A stretch of 64,000 bases of DNA from Streptomyces triticagri (GCF_003429565.1 NZ_QUAK01000124.1:21955-85954), one strand, 5' to 3'; shown: positions 41,551-51,822, counted from the first letter of the stretch. Translations and numbers: made by a program. Notes: generated by a model from the letters alone, not told the origin.

Positions 41551-41568
41551 CTACCGCGCCCGCGGTAG
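41551..41568. promoter_or_regulatory. Palindrome upstream of the two-component genes
   Basis: CTACCGCG-CC-CGCGGTAG, perfect, 57 bp before the kinase ATG. The half-site CTACCGCGC also occurs 29 bp upstream (41522). A likely response-regulator binding site. Confidence 0.6.
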
Positions 41569-41625
41569 CCACCCCTCGTCCGCGCGCCGGACTCGCCCGC
41601 CGCCGCGTCCCGCTACGGTGCGGAC

Positions 41626-42765
41626 ATGAGCGAAAGACGGTGGGCCGTCCCCGCCGGGGCGCTCGACGCGGCGACCGCCGTGGGTGTCGCGGTCCTGCTG
41701 GTCGTCACCGGGCTGACCGGCCCGCACCCGGGCGGAGGCGGCGAGCTGCTCGGCGTCGCGCTGCTCGCGGCCGGCGGCCTCGTACTCCTCGTGCGCCGGC
41801 GCGCACCGCGCGCGGTCCTGGCCGTCACGGCGCTGTGCGCGGTGGGGCACCTGGCCGCCGGCTTCGCGGTTCTCGCCGTCTCGTACCTGGTCGCGGTCTA
41901 CGGAGCGGTGCGCGCGGGACACCGCAGGACCACCGTCGTCGCCTCCGTCGGTCTGCTCGCAGCGCTGCACCTCACCGGCCTGATCGTGCACGGCGGGCCC
42001 GCCCGCGAGATCGTGTCCCAGGCCCGCAGCACCCTGGAGATCGCCTGGCTGATCGCCGCGTTCGCCGCCGGGGAAGCCGTACGGCAGGCCGATCGCCGCG
42101 CGGACGAGGCCGAGCGCACCCGGGAGGAGACCGCCCGGCGCCGGGCCGATGAGGAGCGGCTGCGCATCGCACGCGAACTGCATGATTCGCTCACCCACCA
42201 GATCTCGGTCATCAAGCTGCAGTCCGACGTCGCCGTCCACGTCGCCCTGCGGCGCGGCCGACAGGTGCCGGAGGCGCTGCTCGCGATCCAGGAGGCGGGC
42301 CGGGAGGCGAGCCGTGAACTGCGCGCGACGCTCGAGGCCTTGCGGGACGATGACACCACCCCGCCACCCGGCCTCGACGCCGTCCCGGATCTGCTCGAGC
42401 GGTTCCGGGCGACGGGACTCGAGACGGACCTGACCACCGAGGGCGAGCCGTACACCGTGCCGGCTGCGGTCGGACGCACCGCGTACCGCGTCGTTCAGGA
42501 GGCCCTCACCAATGTCGTACGGCACGCGTCCGCGGCCCGGGCCTCGGTGCGCATCGACTACCGTCCGGACGCGCTCACCGTCCGCGTGGACGACGACGGC
42601 GAGGCGGCGCCGCCCGAGCCGTCACACTCCGACCCGACGTCCGGACTCGGACTCCTTGGCATGCGCGAACGGGTCACCGCGCTCGGCGGCCTGCTGCACG
42701 CCGCACCGCGCAGCCACGGAGGTTTCACCGTCCGGGCCGAACTCCCCACGAACGGAGCGCCGTGA
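41626..42765 (+). CDS. Sensor histidine kinase, NarL/DesK type
   Basis: A 379-residue membrane kinase. Several N-terminal transmembrane helices without a large extracellular loop, a coiled-coil (QADRRADEAERTREETARRR), H-box RIARELHDSLTHQIS (His186, HisKA_3 type), N-box YRVVQEALTNVVRHA and G-box GLGLLGMRERV. It phosphorylates the response regulator encoded next, whose start overlaps its stop (GTGA). Signal unknown. Confidence 0.9.
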   Translation: MSERRWAVPAGALDAATAVGVAVLLVVTGLTGPHPGGGGELLGVALLAAGGLVLLVRRRAPRAVLAVTALCAVGHLAAGFAVLAVSYLVAVYGAVRAGHRRTTVVASVGLLAALHLTGLIVHGGPAREIVSQARSTLEIAWLIAAFAAGEAVRQADRRADEAERTREETARRRADEERLRIARELHDSLTHQISVIKLQSDVAVHVALRRGRQVPEALLAIQEAGREASRELRATLEALRDDDTTPPPGLDAVPDLLERFRATGLETDLTTEGEPYTVPAAVGRTAYRVVQEALTNVVRHASAARASVRIDYRPDALTVRVDDDGEAAPPEPSHSDPTSGLGLLGMRERVTALGGLLHAAPRSHGGFTVRAELPTNGAP

Positions 42766-43424
42766 TCCGCGTCCTGCTCGTCGACGACCAGCCGTTGATC
42801 CGCAGCGGTTTCCGCGCGCTGCTCGATCTGGAGGACGACATCGAGGTGGTGGCGGAGGCGGCCGACGGCCGCGACGGCCTGGCGCGCGCGGCGGAGGAGC
42901 TGCCGGATGTCGCGCTGGTCGACATCCGGATGCCGGTGATGGACGGTATCGAAGTGACCCGGCGCATCGCCGCGGACCCGGCCCTCGCGGGCGTACACGT
43001 CGTGATGCTCACCAACTACGGCATGGACGAGTACGTCTACGAGGCGCTGCGGGCCGGAGCGGCAGGCTTCCTCGTCAAGGACATCGTGCCGGAGGACTTC
43101 GTGCATGCCGTACGCGTCGCTGCCCGGGGTGACGCCCTGCTCGCCCCCGCCCTCACCCGCAAGCTCATCGACCGGTACGTCACCCGGCCGCCACGGGCCC
43201 GAGTCGAGAGCGGTATGCGGCAGTTGACCGTACGGGAGCGGGAGGCGGTCGCGCTGGCCGCGCGGGGCCTCTCCAACGAGGAGATCGCCGATCGCCTGAC
43301 CATCAGCACCTCGACCGCCAAGACCCACATCAACCGGGCGATGACCAAGCTGCAGGCCCGCGACCGGGCCCAAGTCGTGGTGCTGGCCTACGAATCAGGT
43401 CTGGTGGTCCCGCGCGACGCGTGA
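42762..43424 (+). CDS. Response regulator, NarL/LuxR type
   Basis: A 220-residue regulator. Receiver domain with acidic pair VDDQ (Asp8-9) and phospho-acceptor Asp54 (ALVDIRMPVMDG). LuxR helix-turn-helix at LTVREREAVALAARGLSNEE followed by IADRLTISTSTAKTHINRAM. Pairs with the upstream kinase by a 4-bp gene overlap. Confidence 0.93.
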   Translation: MIRVLLVDDQPLIRSGFRALLDLEDDIEVVAEAADGRDGLARAAEELPDVALVDIRMPVMDGIEVTRRIAADPALAGVHVVMLTNYGMDEYVYEALRAGAAGFLVKDIVPEDFVHAVRVAARGDALLAPALTRKLIDRYVTRPPRARVESGMRQLTVREREAVALAARGLSNEEIADRLTISTSTAKTHINRAMTKLQARDRAQVVVLAYESGLVVPRDA

Positions 43425-43440
43425 CCCGTGGTGCCGGGTT

Positions 43441-43486
43441 CCGCGGTCACGGCCTCCCGCGGTCACCGCCTCCCGCCGTACGCGCC

Positions 43487-43488
<2 letters not shown>
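43441..43488. repeat. 16-bp tandem repeat between convergent genes
   Basis: Two nearly identical 16-bp units (CCGCGGTCACGGCCTC type) plus a degenerate third, between the response regulator stop and the enolase stop. May also form a bidirectional terminator-like structure. Confidence 0.7.
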
Positions 43489-44894
<1,406 letters not shown>

Positions 44895-44895
44895 A

Positions 44896-44960
44896 TCAGT
44901 TTCGCTGTTCAGTTCTGCTGCTCAGTTCTGCTGCCCAGTTCTGCTGTTCAGTTATCCTGG
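44896..44960. repeat. 13-bp tandem repeat, five copies
   Basis: Five consecutive 13-bp units (TCAGTTCTGCTGC consensus; units 2 and 3 identical) in the divergent promoter region of the enolase and MarR genes. Markedly less G/C-rich than the surroundings. Confidence 0.9.
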
Positions 44961-45033
44961 GCAGTAGCTCGTTCCGGCTGATGGGACGGCGGCCGGTGGG
45001 CGGACTCCTCCGCGGCAGCGGATACAGTGCCGT

Positions 45034-45456
45034 ATGCCCACCCCGGACCCCGCCGCCGTCGCCGCCGAACTGCGTATCGCGATGGGCAGGCTCACCCGGC
45101 GCGTGAAGTACGAGGACCACATCCCGCAGGGCCAGATCGCGGTGCTCGGCGTCCTCGACCGCGACGGTGCCATGACCACCAGCGACCTCGCGGCGGATCA
45201 GCGCGTACGCCCCCAGTCCATGACCCGCGCGGTCGGGCTTCTGATGGAACAGGGCCTGGTCACCCGCCGCGCGCACCCCACCGACGGCCGCAAGTCCCTG
45301 GTGGAGCTGACGCCCGAGGGGCGGGCCGCGCTGGCGGCCGAGCGCGGTCGCAGGGCGGGCTGGCTCGCGCAGGCCATCGAGGCCGAACTCACCGCTGAGG
45401 AACGGAAGATCCTGGCGCGCAGCGCGGCCCTCCTGGAGCGTCTCGCCGCACGCTAG
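45034..45456 (+). CDS. MarR-family transcriptional regulator
   Basis: A 140-residue winged-helix regulator: IPQGQIAVLGVLDRDGAMTT, SDLAADQRVRPQSMTRAVGL, wing RRAHPTDGRKSLVELTPEG. Its last 68 bp overlap the 3' end of the oppositely oriented MFS gene. Probably controls that transporter or itself through the upstream repeats. Confidence 0.92.
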   Translation: MPTPDPAAVAAELRIAMGRLTRRVKYEDHIPQGQIAVLGVLDRDGAMTTSDLAADQRVRPQSMTRAVGLLMEQGLVTRRAHPTDGRKSLVELTPEGRAALAAERGRRAGWLAQAIEAELTAEERKILARSAALLERLAAR

Positions 45457-46621
45457 AGGGCATCCCCCTGGGCGCCACCGCGTGCCGGCCGAGTGCGACG
45501 AGCGTGAGTGCGGCGACGAGGGCGGGGACTCCCCACCATCCGGCCACGCCGTAGGTGCGCGCGCCCAGCCATGAGCCCGCCGTACCGCCCAGATAGGCAC
45601 AGGTCATGAAGGCGGTGTTGAGCCGGCTGCGGGCGTCCGGGCGGAGGGCGTAGACACGGGTCGTGTTGGCGATCATGCCGCACTGCATGGCGACGTCGAG
45701 GAGCAGCGTGCCGGCGATCAGGGCGGCGAAGCCGTGCGCGCCGCCGAGCCCGCCCGCGACCAGGATCCCCGCCGACACGAGGACCGCGAGCAGACAGACG
45801 GTGTTCACCGGGCCCGGACCCTGCCGGTCGACCAGCCGTCCGGCGAGTGGGGCGCACAGCATCGTCGCGCTGCCCACCAGGGCGAGCAGCCCGACCGCCT
45901 GGGCGCCCATTCCGTACGCCGGACCGGTCAGCTGGAACGCGAGGCAGGTCCACACCGCCGAGAAGCCGGCGAAGACCGTGGCCTGGTAGAGACAGGAGCG
46001 GCGCAACTCCGGCTCGGTGCGCAGCAGACGGAGCGGCTCGGCCAGGAGTGCGGGGTAGCGGCTCCGGGACGGTGGAGGCAGTACGGGCACGACCCGGGAC
46101 AGGGCGACGGCGAGCAGCAGCGTCGCGAACGCAGCCACCACGTACGGCACCCGCCACCCCCACCACTCGCCGAGCGAACCGCTGAACGTCCGCACAAGCA
46201 GCATGCCGCCGATGGAGCCACTGGCCAGCGTGCCGAGCACCGCGCCCCGGCGACCCTCGTCGGTCAGGGTCGCGGCGAGCGGGCTGATGAGCGGTGCGGC
46301 CACCGTGGTGAAGCCGGTCACCGCGCTCGCGGCGACCAGGAACGGCAGGTCGGGCGCGCAGCCCGCGGCGAGCAGACTCAGTCCGGCGAGGGTGAGCAGG
46401 GCGACGAGCAGGGACCGGTGGCGCAGCCGGTCGCCGAGCGGGACGAGCAGGAACATCCCGGCCGTGTAGCCGGCCTGGGTGGCGGTGACGGTCAGCGCGG
46501 CCGAGTCGGCGGTGGTGCCGAGACCCGTGGCGATCAGCGGGACGATCGCCTGCGGAAAGTAGAGGTTTCCGACGGCGACCGCGCAGGTCAGGGCGAAGAG
46601 CAGGGTGGTCCGCCGGTTCAC
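45389..46621 (-). CDS. MFS transporter, exporter type
   Basis: A 410-residue membrane protein with about 12 helices: GNLYFPQAIVPLIATGLG, TATQAGYTAGMFLLVPLGDRLRH after helix 2, and PLAGRLVDRQGPG in the second half. Resembles DHA1-type exporters. The C-terminal 25 residues, rich in Arg/Pro/Ser, lie in the antisense overlap with the MarR gene. GTG start. Confidence 0.88.
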   Translation of the reverse strand: MNRRTTLLFALTCAVAVGNLYFPQAIVPLIATGLGTTADSAALTVTATQAGYTAGMFLLVPLGDRLRHRSLLVALLTLAGLSLLAAGCAPDLPFLVAASAVTGFTTVAAPLISPLAATLTDEGRRGAVLGTLASGSIGGMLLVRTFSGSLGEWWGWRVPYVVAAFATLLLAVALSRVVPVLPPPSRSRYPALLAEPLRLLRTEPELRRSCLYQATVFAGFSAVWTCLAFQLTGPAYGMGAQAVGLLALVGSATMLCAPLAGRLVDRQGPGPVNTVCLLAVLVSAGILVAGGLGGAHGFAALIAGTLLLDVAMQCGMIANTTRVYALRPDARSRLNTAFMTCAYLGGTAGSWLGARTYGVAGWWGVPALVAALTLVALGRHAVAPRGMPSSVRRDAPGGPRCAPGSSVPQR

Positions 46622-46684
46622 CGGGCACTCCCTGTGACGAGCGGGCGGCGGGCGCGCGCGTCAATGGCCGTGCGCAGGAACGGA

Positions 46685-46720
46685 GTCGAAGTCGGCGTCA
46701 TGGTCGAAGTCGGCGTCATG
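46685..46720. repeat. Perfect 18-bp tandem repeat, two copies
   Basis: Two identical GTCGAAGTCGGCGTCATG units in the promoter region of the DUF5937-ArsR gene, each ending in ATG. Confidence 0.92.
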
Positions 46721-46775
46721 GCGGTGAGTCCAGTCGATGCGTGCGACCGGGCCAATGGATGTAGCGTGGCGCTCA

Positions 46776-47801
46776 ATGATCGACTTTGTGCTGGGTGTCG
46801 AGGATCTCGCGGACACGCGCTTCGCCATGTCGCCGCTGCACGAGACGGTGCTCAGTCTGCGGGTGCTGCGCGAGCCGGGGCTCTCCGCGATTCATCTGCC
46901 CTGGCGCAGAGCGGTACTCGAGCGGATCACGGCGCGCGACGGCGCCGGAGCACTGGACGCCGAGGAGACCGATCTCCTGAGGGCACTGGTCGCGCGCCGT
47001 CGCACCATCCCCGACTTCCTGACACCGCGCCCCGAGACCTTCGCGCCGTCGTACGACGAGCAGCTGGCCGAGGTCCGCCGCGTGCCGCCCGAGCGGGTCC
47101 GGCGCGACCTGGTCGCCGCGCACGCCCCCGACCCGCTGCCGCCGGTGCTGCAGGATGCGGTCGCCGGTACCGACGAGTCGCTCGCGCGGTTCCGCGACGG
47201 ACTGTGCGACGTGCTGGCGCGTTACTGGAACGTGGCGCTCGCACCGCAGTGGCGGCAGATGCGCCTGGTCCTCGAGGCCGATATGACCTACCGGGCACGG
47301 CAGTTGGCGGTCGGCGGAGCCCGCTCGCTCTTCGCCGACATGCACCCGAATCTGCGCTGGCGGGACGGCGTACTGCAGGTCCGCGGACTGATCGGTCCGG
47401 ACCGGAGCAATCCGTCCCGGGGAGGGCTGCTCCTGCTGCCCTCCGTGTTCGCACACAAGCCGACACCGCCGCTCGACCCGGGGGAGCCGCCCCGCCTGCT
47501 GTATCCGAGCCGCGGCGTCGCCACTCTGTGGACGGCGCCCGAGCCGGTCGACGCGGCCGCGCTCGGCGCCCTGCTCGGCGCTCCCCGGACGCGGCTGCTC
47601 CTGCTGCTCGAGACGCCGCTCGCCACCGTGGAGATCGCCCGCCGGCTCAGGGTGACGCCCAGCGCGGTGTCCCAGCATCTACGGGTCCTGCATGCGACGG
47701 GGCTGGTGACCCGGGCCCGCGACGGGCGTCAGGTGCTCTACCGCCGCAGCGGACTCGGCGACCGGCTGGCGGAGTTCGGGACGGGAACGGGGACCGGGTA
47801 G
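46776..47801 (+). CDS. DUF5937/ArsR-type winged-helix regulator
   Basis: A 341-residue protein. N-terminal DUF5937 region (MIDFVLGVEDLADTRFAMSP, LHETVLSLRVL) and a C-terminal ArsR-type helix-turn-helix (TPLATVEIARRLRVTPSAVS, QHLRVLHATGLV, DGRQVLYRRS). ATG is chosen because it starts the conserved DUF5937 beginning. A TAGCGT -10-like element about 14 bp upstream suggests a nearly leaderless transcript. It may regulate the divergent MFS exporter; no operator evidence. Confidence 0.85.
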   Translation: MIDFVLGVEDLADTRFAMSPLHETVLSLRVLREPGLSAIHLPWRRAVLERITARDGAGALDAEETDLLRALVARRRTIPDFLTPRPETFAPSYDEQLAEVRRVPPERVRRDLVAAHAPDPLPPVLQDAVAGTDESLARFRDGLCDVLARYWNVALAPQWRQMRLVLEADMTYRARQLAVGGARSLFADMHPNLRWRDGVLQVRGLIGPDRSNPSRGGLLLLPSVFAHKPTPPLDPGEPPRLLYPSRGVATLWTAPEPVDAAALGALLGAPRTRLLLLLETPLATVEIARRLRVTPSAVSQHLRVLHATGLVTRARDGRQVLYRRSGLGDRLAEFGTGTGTG

Positions 47802-47837
47802 GTCACCCGGCCCGCAGCAGCCCTGGTGGGACTCGTG

Positions 47838-48782
47838 TCACTCGGCCGCGGCGGGCAGCGTGATCCGCTTCTCGAACCAATGATGGGCGTACGGCTCGTC
47901 GTTGAAGGCCGGCACCTCCCGGAAGCCGGCGGAACGGTAGAGGCCGATCGCGCTCGCCAGCGCCTTGTTGGTGTCCAGGCGCAGGGTGTCGTGTCCGTGC
48001 CGCGCGGCCTCGGATTCGAGCTCGGCGAGGAACCGGCGTGCGAGACCGAGGCCCCGGGCGTCGGGCGCCACCCACATCCGCTTGACCTCGGCCGCCGCAC
48101 CGTGCGGGAGCTTGAGTCCGGCGCAGCCGACGGGGTCGCCGTACAGCCGGGCGACCAGGAACAGTCCCTTCGGCGGGCGGAGTTCGCCCGCGTCGGGCAG
48201 CAGGCTGCGGCCGGGCTCGAAGCCGGTGTCGAAGGCCTCCTGCAGCTCCGCGAAGTAGGACTCCAGGCACCACCGGGCATCGGGGTGGTCCGGGTCGACG
48301 ACGTCCACGGCCACGGTCGCGGCCGTCAGGAGCCGGTCGACCTCCGCCATCGCGGCGACGAGGCGGGCGCGCTGAGCGGAGTTGAGCGGCTGCAGGAGCG
48401 AGCCGGCCAGTTCGTCGCTGCGCGCGTCGAGTACGGAGCGCTCGGCGCGGCCCGCCGAGGTGAGGCGTACCGTGCGCACCCGCCGGTCGCGCGGCTTCGG
48501 CTCGACGACGACCAGGCCGTCGGTCTCCAGGGAGCGGAGCAGCCGGCTGAGGTAGCCCGAGTCGAGGCCGAGACGCTCGCGCAGGCGGCGCACGTCCTGC
48601 GGCCGCCCGCCGATCTCCCAGAGCAGTCGGGCCTCGCCCACGGGGCGGCTCCGGCCCAGGTAGTGGTCGTGCAGGACACCGACGCGCTCGGTGACGGTGC
48701 GGTTGAACCGCCGTACGCGACGTATCTGGTCGGTGGGGGCCGGGTGCTCGGGAGAGGTCTCGTGCTGCGGTGCGCCAGTCAT
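47838..48782 (-). CDS. MarR-GNAT fusion: regulator with acetyltransferase domain
   Basis: A 314-residue bifunctional protein. Residues 1-150: MarR winged helix (RRFNRTVTERVGVLHDHYLG, RLRERLGLDSGYLSRLLRSL, wing EPKPRDRRVRTVRLTSAG). Residues 160-314: GNAT acetyltransferase with acetyl-CoA loop KRMWVAPDARGLGLARRFLA and VLDTNKAL-like SAIGLYRSAGF. A palindrome abuts the start codon, so it is almost certainly autoregulated and leaderless. Confidence 0.9.
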   Translation of the reverse strand: MTGAPQHETSPEHPAPTDQIRRVRRFNRTVTERVGVLHDHYLGRSRPVGEARLLWEIGGRPQDVRRLRERLGLDSGYLSRLLRSLETDGLVVVEPKPRDRRVRTVRLTSAGRAERSVLDARSDELAGSLLQPLNSAQRARLVAAMAEVDRLLTAATVAVDVVDPDHPDARWCLESYFAELQEAFDTGFEPGRSLLPDAGELRPPKGLFLVARLYGDPVGCAGLKLPHGAAAEVKRMWVAPDARGLGLARRFLAELESEAARHGHDTLRLDTNKALASAIGLYRSAGFREVPAFNDEPYAHHWFEKRITLPAAAE

Positions 48783-48803
48783 TCTCTGACCTTAGTCAGA
48801 GAA
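48782..48803. promoter_or_regulatory. MarR-type operator at the MarR-GNAT start codon
   Basis: Perfect arms TTCTCTGAC and GTCAGAGAA with a 4-nt centre, 22 bp in all, touching the start codon. Its core CTGAC-N4-GTCAG equals that of the boxes near the kinase cluster. Confidence 0.82.
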
Positions 48804-48843
48804 CCGATGGGGTGCCATGGGACGGTGCGCCACCGTTCGTCCG

Positions 48844-49401
48844 TCAGGCCCGTCGCAGGATCTCCTCGACGACCTCCGACTTGGCGTCCGCGTAGTTCTG
48901 GACGAACTCCCAACTCCGCCCGGACAGCGCTCGCTTGGTGTCGGCATAGAGCGCGTGGTCCCCGGCATCGGCGCGCAGCCGGTCACGGAACCGGGTCATC
49001 CGGTCCGCCTCCTCGCAACCGCTCGGCAGCACATGCAGATTGACCTGGTCCGCGGCCGCGTGGTGGAGGTACTTACGGAGGACCCGGTGCTCGTACCAGC
49101 CGGGCTCGCGGATGACGAGCTCGTACCCGAGCGGTGCGAGAACGGGTGTGTAAGACGGCTCGTCGGCCGGATCGGGCACGGTGAGCAGCATGTCGATCAC
49201 CGGCTTGGCGGGCAGCTCCGGCACCGATGTCGAGCCGACGTGCTCGACCCGGTGGTCGAGGCCGGACAGTCGACTGCTGATCGCCGCGGCCTCCTGCGCG
49301 AAGAGGTCCGGCCACCGCGGGTCGTACTCCCGGAGCGTGACCGGCCCGTCGAGCCGCGGCGCGGAGCCGACATGGGCGGCCTCGATCTCGTCGGGCGTCA
49401 T
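48844..49401 (-). CDS. GrpB-family protein (nucleotidyltransferase fold)
   Basis: A 185-residue protein: VTLREYDPRWPDLFAQEAAA, HRVEHVGSTSVPELPAKPVI, DMLLTV, LHVLPSGCEEADRMTRFRDR. HVGSTS and the D-L pair fit the minimal nucleotidyltransferase-like fold; substrate unknown. ATG overlaps the stop of the upstream dienelactone-hydrolase-like gene (ATGA). Confidence 0.88.
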   Translation of the reverse strand: MTPDEIEAAHVGSAPRLDGPVTLREYDPRWPDLFAQEAAAISSRLSGLDHRVEHVGSTSVPELPAKPVIDMLLTVPDPADEPSYTPVLAPLGYELVIREPGWYEHRVLRKYLHHAAADQVNLHVLPSGCEEADRMTRFRDRLRADAGDHALYADTKRALSGRSWEFVQNYADAKSEVVEEILRRA

Positions 49402-49997
49402 GGCCGTGCGCCGACGGTCCGGGGGAGCCCGTCCAGAAAGGCGAGCACGCGCGTGGTCACGAGCGCCGCGGCCTCCGGATCGTACGAGGGCAGGCCGGGG
49501 TCGGCGAACAGGTGCCGGTCCACCTCGTACAGGAACAACTCCGCCTCGGGCGCCGCCGCCACCAGGGAGCGAGCCGCCGCCAGATCCCCCTCGCCCGCGA
49601 ACACCGGATCCGACTGCCCGCCATGGATCTGGACCGGCACACCGCCGGGCCACTCGGTGCCGAACTCCGTGTGGGGCAGGCAGGATTCGAGAAGGACCGC
49701 ACCGGCCGCGCCGGGCCTGGTCTGCGCCAGCCGCTGGGCCGGCAGAACGCCGAGCGAGAAGCCGATGAACACGATCCCCGCCGGCAGGGACTCCGCCGCG
49801 GCCACACCGCGAGCGGCCAGCACCTCGAACCCCGTCCGCTCGGCGTACGCCAGTCCCTCGTCGAAGGTGTCGAAGACCCGCCCCTCGTACAGATCCGGTA
49901 CGTGCACCGTGTGCCCGGCGTCGCGCAGCCGGCCGGCGAACTCCCGCACTCCGTCCGTCAGTCCGTACAGATGGTGGAACAGCACTACCTCGGCCAT
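49398..49997 (-). CDS. Dienelactone hydrolase-like alpha/beta hydrolase
   Basis: A 199-residue protein. Nucleophile elbow VFIGFSLGVLPA has Ser81 rather than the Cys of true dienelactone hydrolases. Acid GGQSDPVFA and base EVDRHLFADPG are in the usual order. Likely an esterase of the DLH family. Translationally coupled to the GrpB gene. ATG chosen as conserved MAEVVLFHH start. Confidence 0.85.
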   Translation of the reverse strand: MAEVVLFHHLYGLTDGVREFAGRLRDAGHTVHVPDLYEGRVFDTFDEGLAYAERTGFEVLAARGVAAAESLPAGIVFIGFSLGVLPAQRLAQTRPGAAGAVLLESCLPHTEFGTEWPGGVPVQIHGGQSDPVFAGEGDLAAARSLVAAAPEAELFLYEVDRHLFADPGLPSYDPEAAALVTTRVLAFLDGLPRTVGARP

Positions 49998-50093
49998 GCT
50001 CCAGGCCCTCTCACCTCGGTCTTCCCCAACACCGACCGAGTATGGACCCCGCCACTGACATCGGCGGGGAGCCGCGGAGGTGAGGCAAGGAGC

Positions 50094-50135
50094 CACGCGG
50101 GTGCGCGTCCTCCCCCGACGGCGCACACCCGCGTG
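50094..50135. terminator. GC-rich hairpin upstream of the AraC remnant
   Basis: Arms CACGCGGGTGCGC and GCGCACACCCGCGTG (one bulge) around a 14-nt loop. Possibly a relic terminator. Confidence 0.5.
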
Positions 50136-50158
50136 CGGGTCCCGGGGAGACGCCCCTA

Positions 50159-50409
50159 GTCCATGCCCACCTGGCCCATCTGCTCGAAACCCAGGGTGCC
50201 GCAGGCGAGTTGGAGCCTGAGACGCGGCAGCGTGTGCTGCTGATGCGGATCGTGGACTTCATGCGCCGCAATCTGCACGACCCGGACCTGACCCCCGGCA
50301 CCGTCGCGGCGGCGCACCACATCTCCGTCAGCCTTCCCGCGCCTTCCGCGCCGCGTACGGCACACCGCCGGGCGACTACCGCCGACAGGTACTGCCTCCC
50401 GGTACCTAG
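50159..50409 (+). pseudogene. AraC-family regulator remnant with internal deletion
   Basis: The plus strand encodes AHLLETQGAAGELEPETRQR, VLLMRIVDFMRRNLHDPDLT, PGTVAAAHHISV, the start of an AraC DNA-binding domain. It then jumps (frame changed) to SRAFRAAYGTPPGDYRRQ and a stop at 50407-50409, the end of the same domain. About 45 residues between the two helix-turn-helix motifs are gone, as is the N-terminal sensor domain. Confidence 0.85.
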
Positions 50410-50577
50410 TGCCGTATCCCGGCCCCGTCCTGCTCGGCCCCCTCGCGGCCCGCGGTTCAGCAAGAACACGTCGCCGCACGGGAGTTGATCTGCACCGTGC
50501 GCGGTGACACCGTTGTCGCCCATGCAGGCGGGCCGTGGAACGCCGGCCGGCCGTCCACCCACCCACGGGAGTGACCG

Positions 50578-51723
50578 GTGAAGATCGAACGCGTAGAGAC
50601 CTTCCTGGTCCCGCCGCGCTGGCTGTTCCTGAGGATCGAGACCGACGAGGGCATGGTCGGCTGGGGAGAGCCGGTCGTGGAGGGCCGCGCGCACACCGTG
50701 GCCGCCGCGGTCGACGAGCTGTCCGACCACCTCCTGGGCGCCGACCCGCTGCGCATCGAGGACCACTGGCAGACCCTCAGCAAGGGCGGCTTCTACCGCG
50801 GCGGCCCCGTCCTGTCGAGCGCGGTCGCCGGCATCGACCAGGCCCTGTGGGACATCGCGGGGAAGGCCCGCGGCGTCCCCGTGCACGAGCTGTTCGGCGG
50901 CCCGGTGCGCGAGCGGGTCCGGATGTACGCCTGGATCGGCGGCGACGAGCCCGCCCAGGCCGCGGAACAGGCCGAGGCCCGCCGCCGGCAGGGCTTCACC
51001 GCGGTCAAGATGAACGCCACCGGCGCCCTAGGCGCACTCCCCACCGGCGCCGAACTGGACGCCGCCGTCGAACGGGTGGGCGCGGTCAACGACGCGCTGG
51101 GCGGCCCCGGCGGCACCGCGGTCGACTTCCACGGACGGCTCTCGCCCGCGGCGGCGCGCGCACTCTGCCGCGAACTGGAGCCGCTGCGGCCGATGTTCGT
51201 CGAGGAGCCCGTCGTACCGGAGCTCTCCTTCGAGCTGCCGCGCATCTGCTCGTCCACCACGATTCCGATCGCCACCGGTGAACGGCTGTACTCCCGCTGG
51301 GACTTCCGGGACGTACTGGCATCCGGCATCGCCGTCGCGCAGCCCGATCTCTCGCACGCCGGCGGTCTCTCCGAGTGCCGCCGGATCGCCGCCGCGGCCG
51401 AGACGTACGGAGTCGCCGTGGCGCCGCACTGCCCGCTCGGGCCGATCGCACTCGCCGCCAGCCTGCAGCTCGACCTGGCCACCCCGAACGCCCTGATCCA
51501 GGAGTCGTCCCTCGGCATCCACTACAACGTGGACGGCGATCTCCTCGACTATCTCGTCGACCCGTCGCCGTTCACCCTCCAGGACGGGCACATCGAGCGG
51601 CTCACCGCACCCGGCCTCGGCGTCACCGTCGACGAGGCCGCCGTGCGCCGGGCCGCCGAGCGCGGCCATCGCTGGCGCAATCCGGTCTGGCGCGGCCCGG
51701 ACGGCGCACTGCGCGAGTGGTGA
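50578..51723 (+). CDS. dgoD: Galactonate-dehydratase-like enolase-superfamily enzyme
   Basis: A 381-residue mandelate-racemase-subgroup dehydratase. GWGEPVVEGRAHTVAAAV, DHWQTLSKGGFYRGGPVLSS, LWDIAGKARGVPVHELFGG and AWIGGD are typical of DgoD. Catalytic or metal residues: Lys in AVKMNATG, AVDFHGRL, FVEEPVVPE, ATGERLYSRWDF and VAPHCPLGP. It would dehydrate D-galactonate or a related aldonate to the 2-keto-3-deoxy acid. GTG start. No kinase or aldolase neighbour is present; the catabolic ABC operon at 56-61 kb is on the same strand. Confidence 0.88.
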   Translation: MKIERVETFLVPPRWLFLRIETDEGMVGWGEPVVEGRAHTVAAAVDELSDHLLGADPLRIEDHWQTLSKGGFYRGGPVLSSAVAGIDQALWDIAGKARGVPVHELFGGPVRERVRMYAWIGGDEPAQAAEQAEARRRQGFTAVKMNATGALGALPTGAELDAAVERVGAVNDALGGPGGTAVDFHGRLSPAAARALCRELEPLRPMFVEEPVVPELSFELPRICSSTTIPIATGERLYSRWDFRDVLASGIAVAQPDLSHAGGLSECRRIAAAAETYGVAVAPHCPLGPIALAASLQLDLATPNALIQESSLGIHYNVDGDLLDYLVDPSPFTLQDGHIERLTAPGLGVTVDEAAVRRAAERGHRWRNPVWRGPDGALREW

Positions 51724-51822
51724 GCCGACCGGCACCACACCCCCGAACCCCCCTGCCCGACGCGGGAACCGGCCCGGGCAGCACCACGAACCGCGACTCC
51801 GGAGAGCGAGGCGAGTTCCGCC

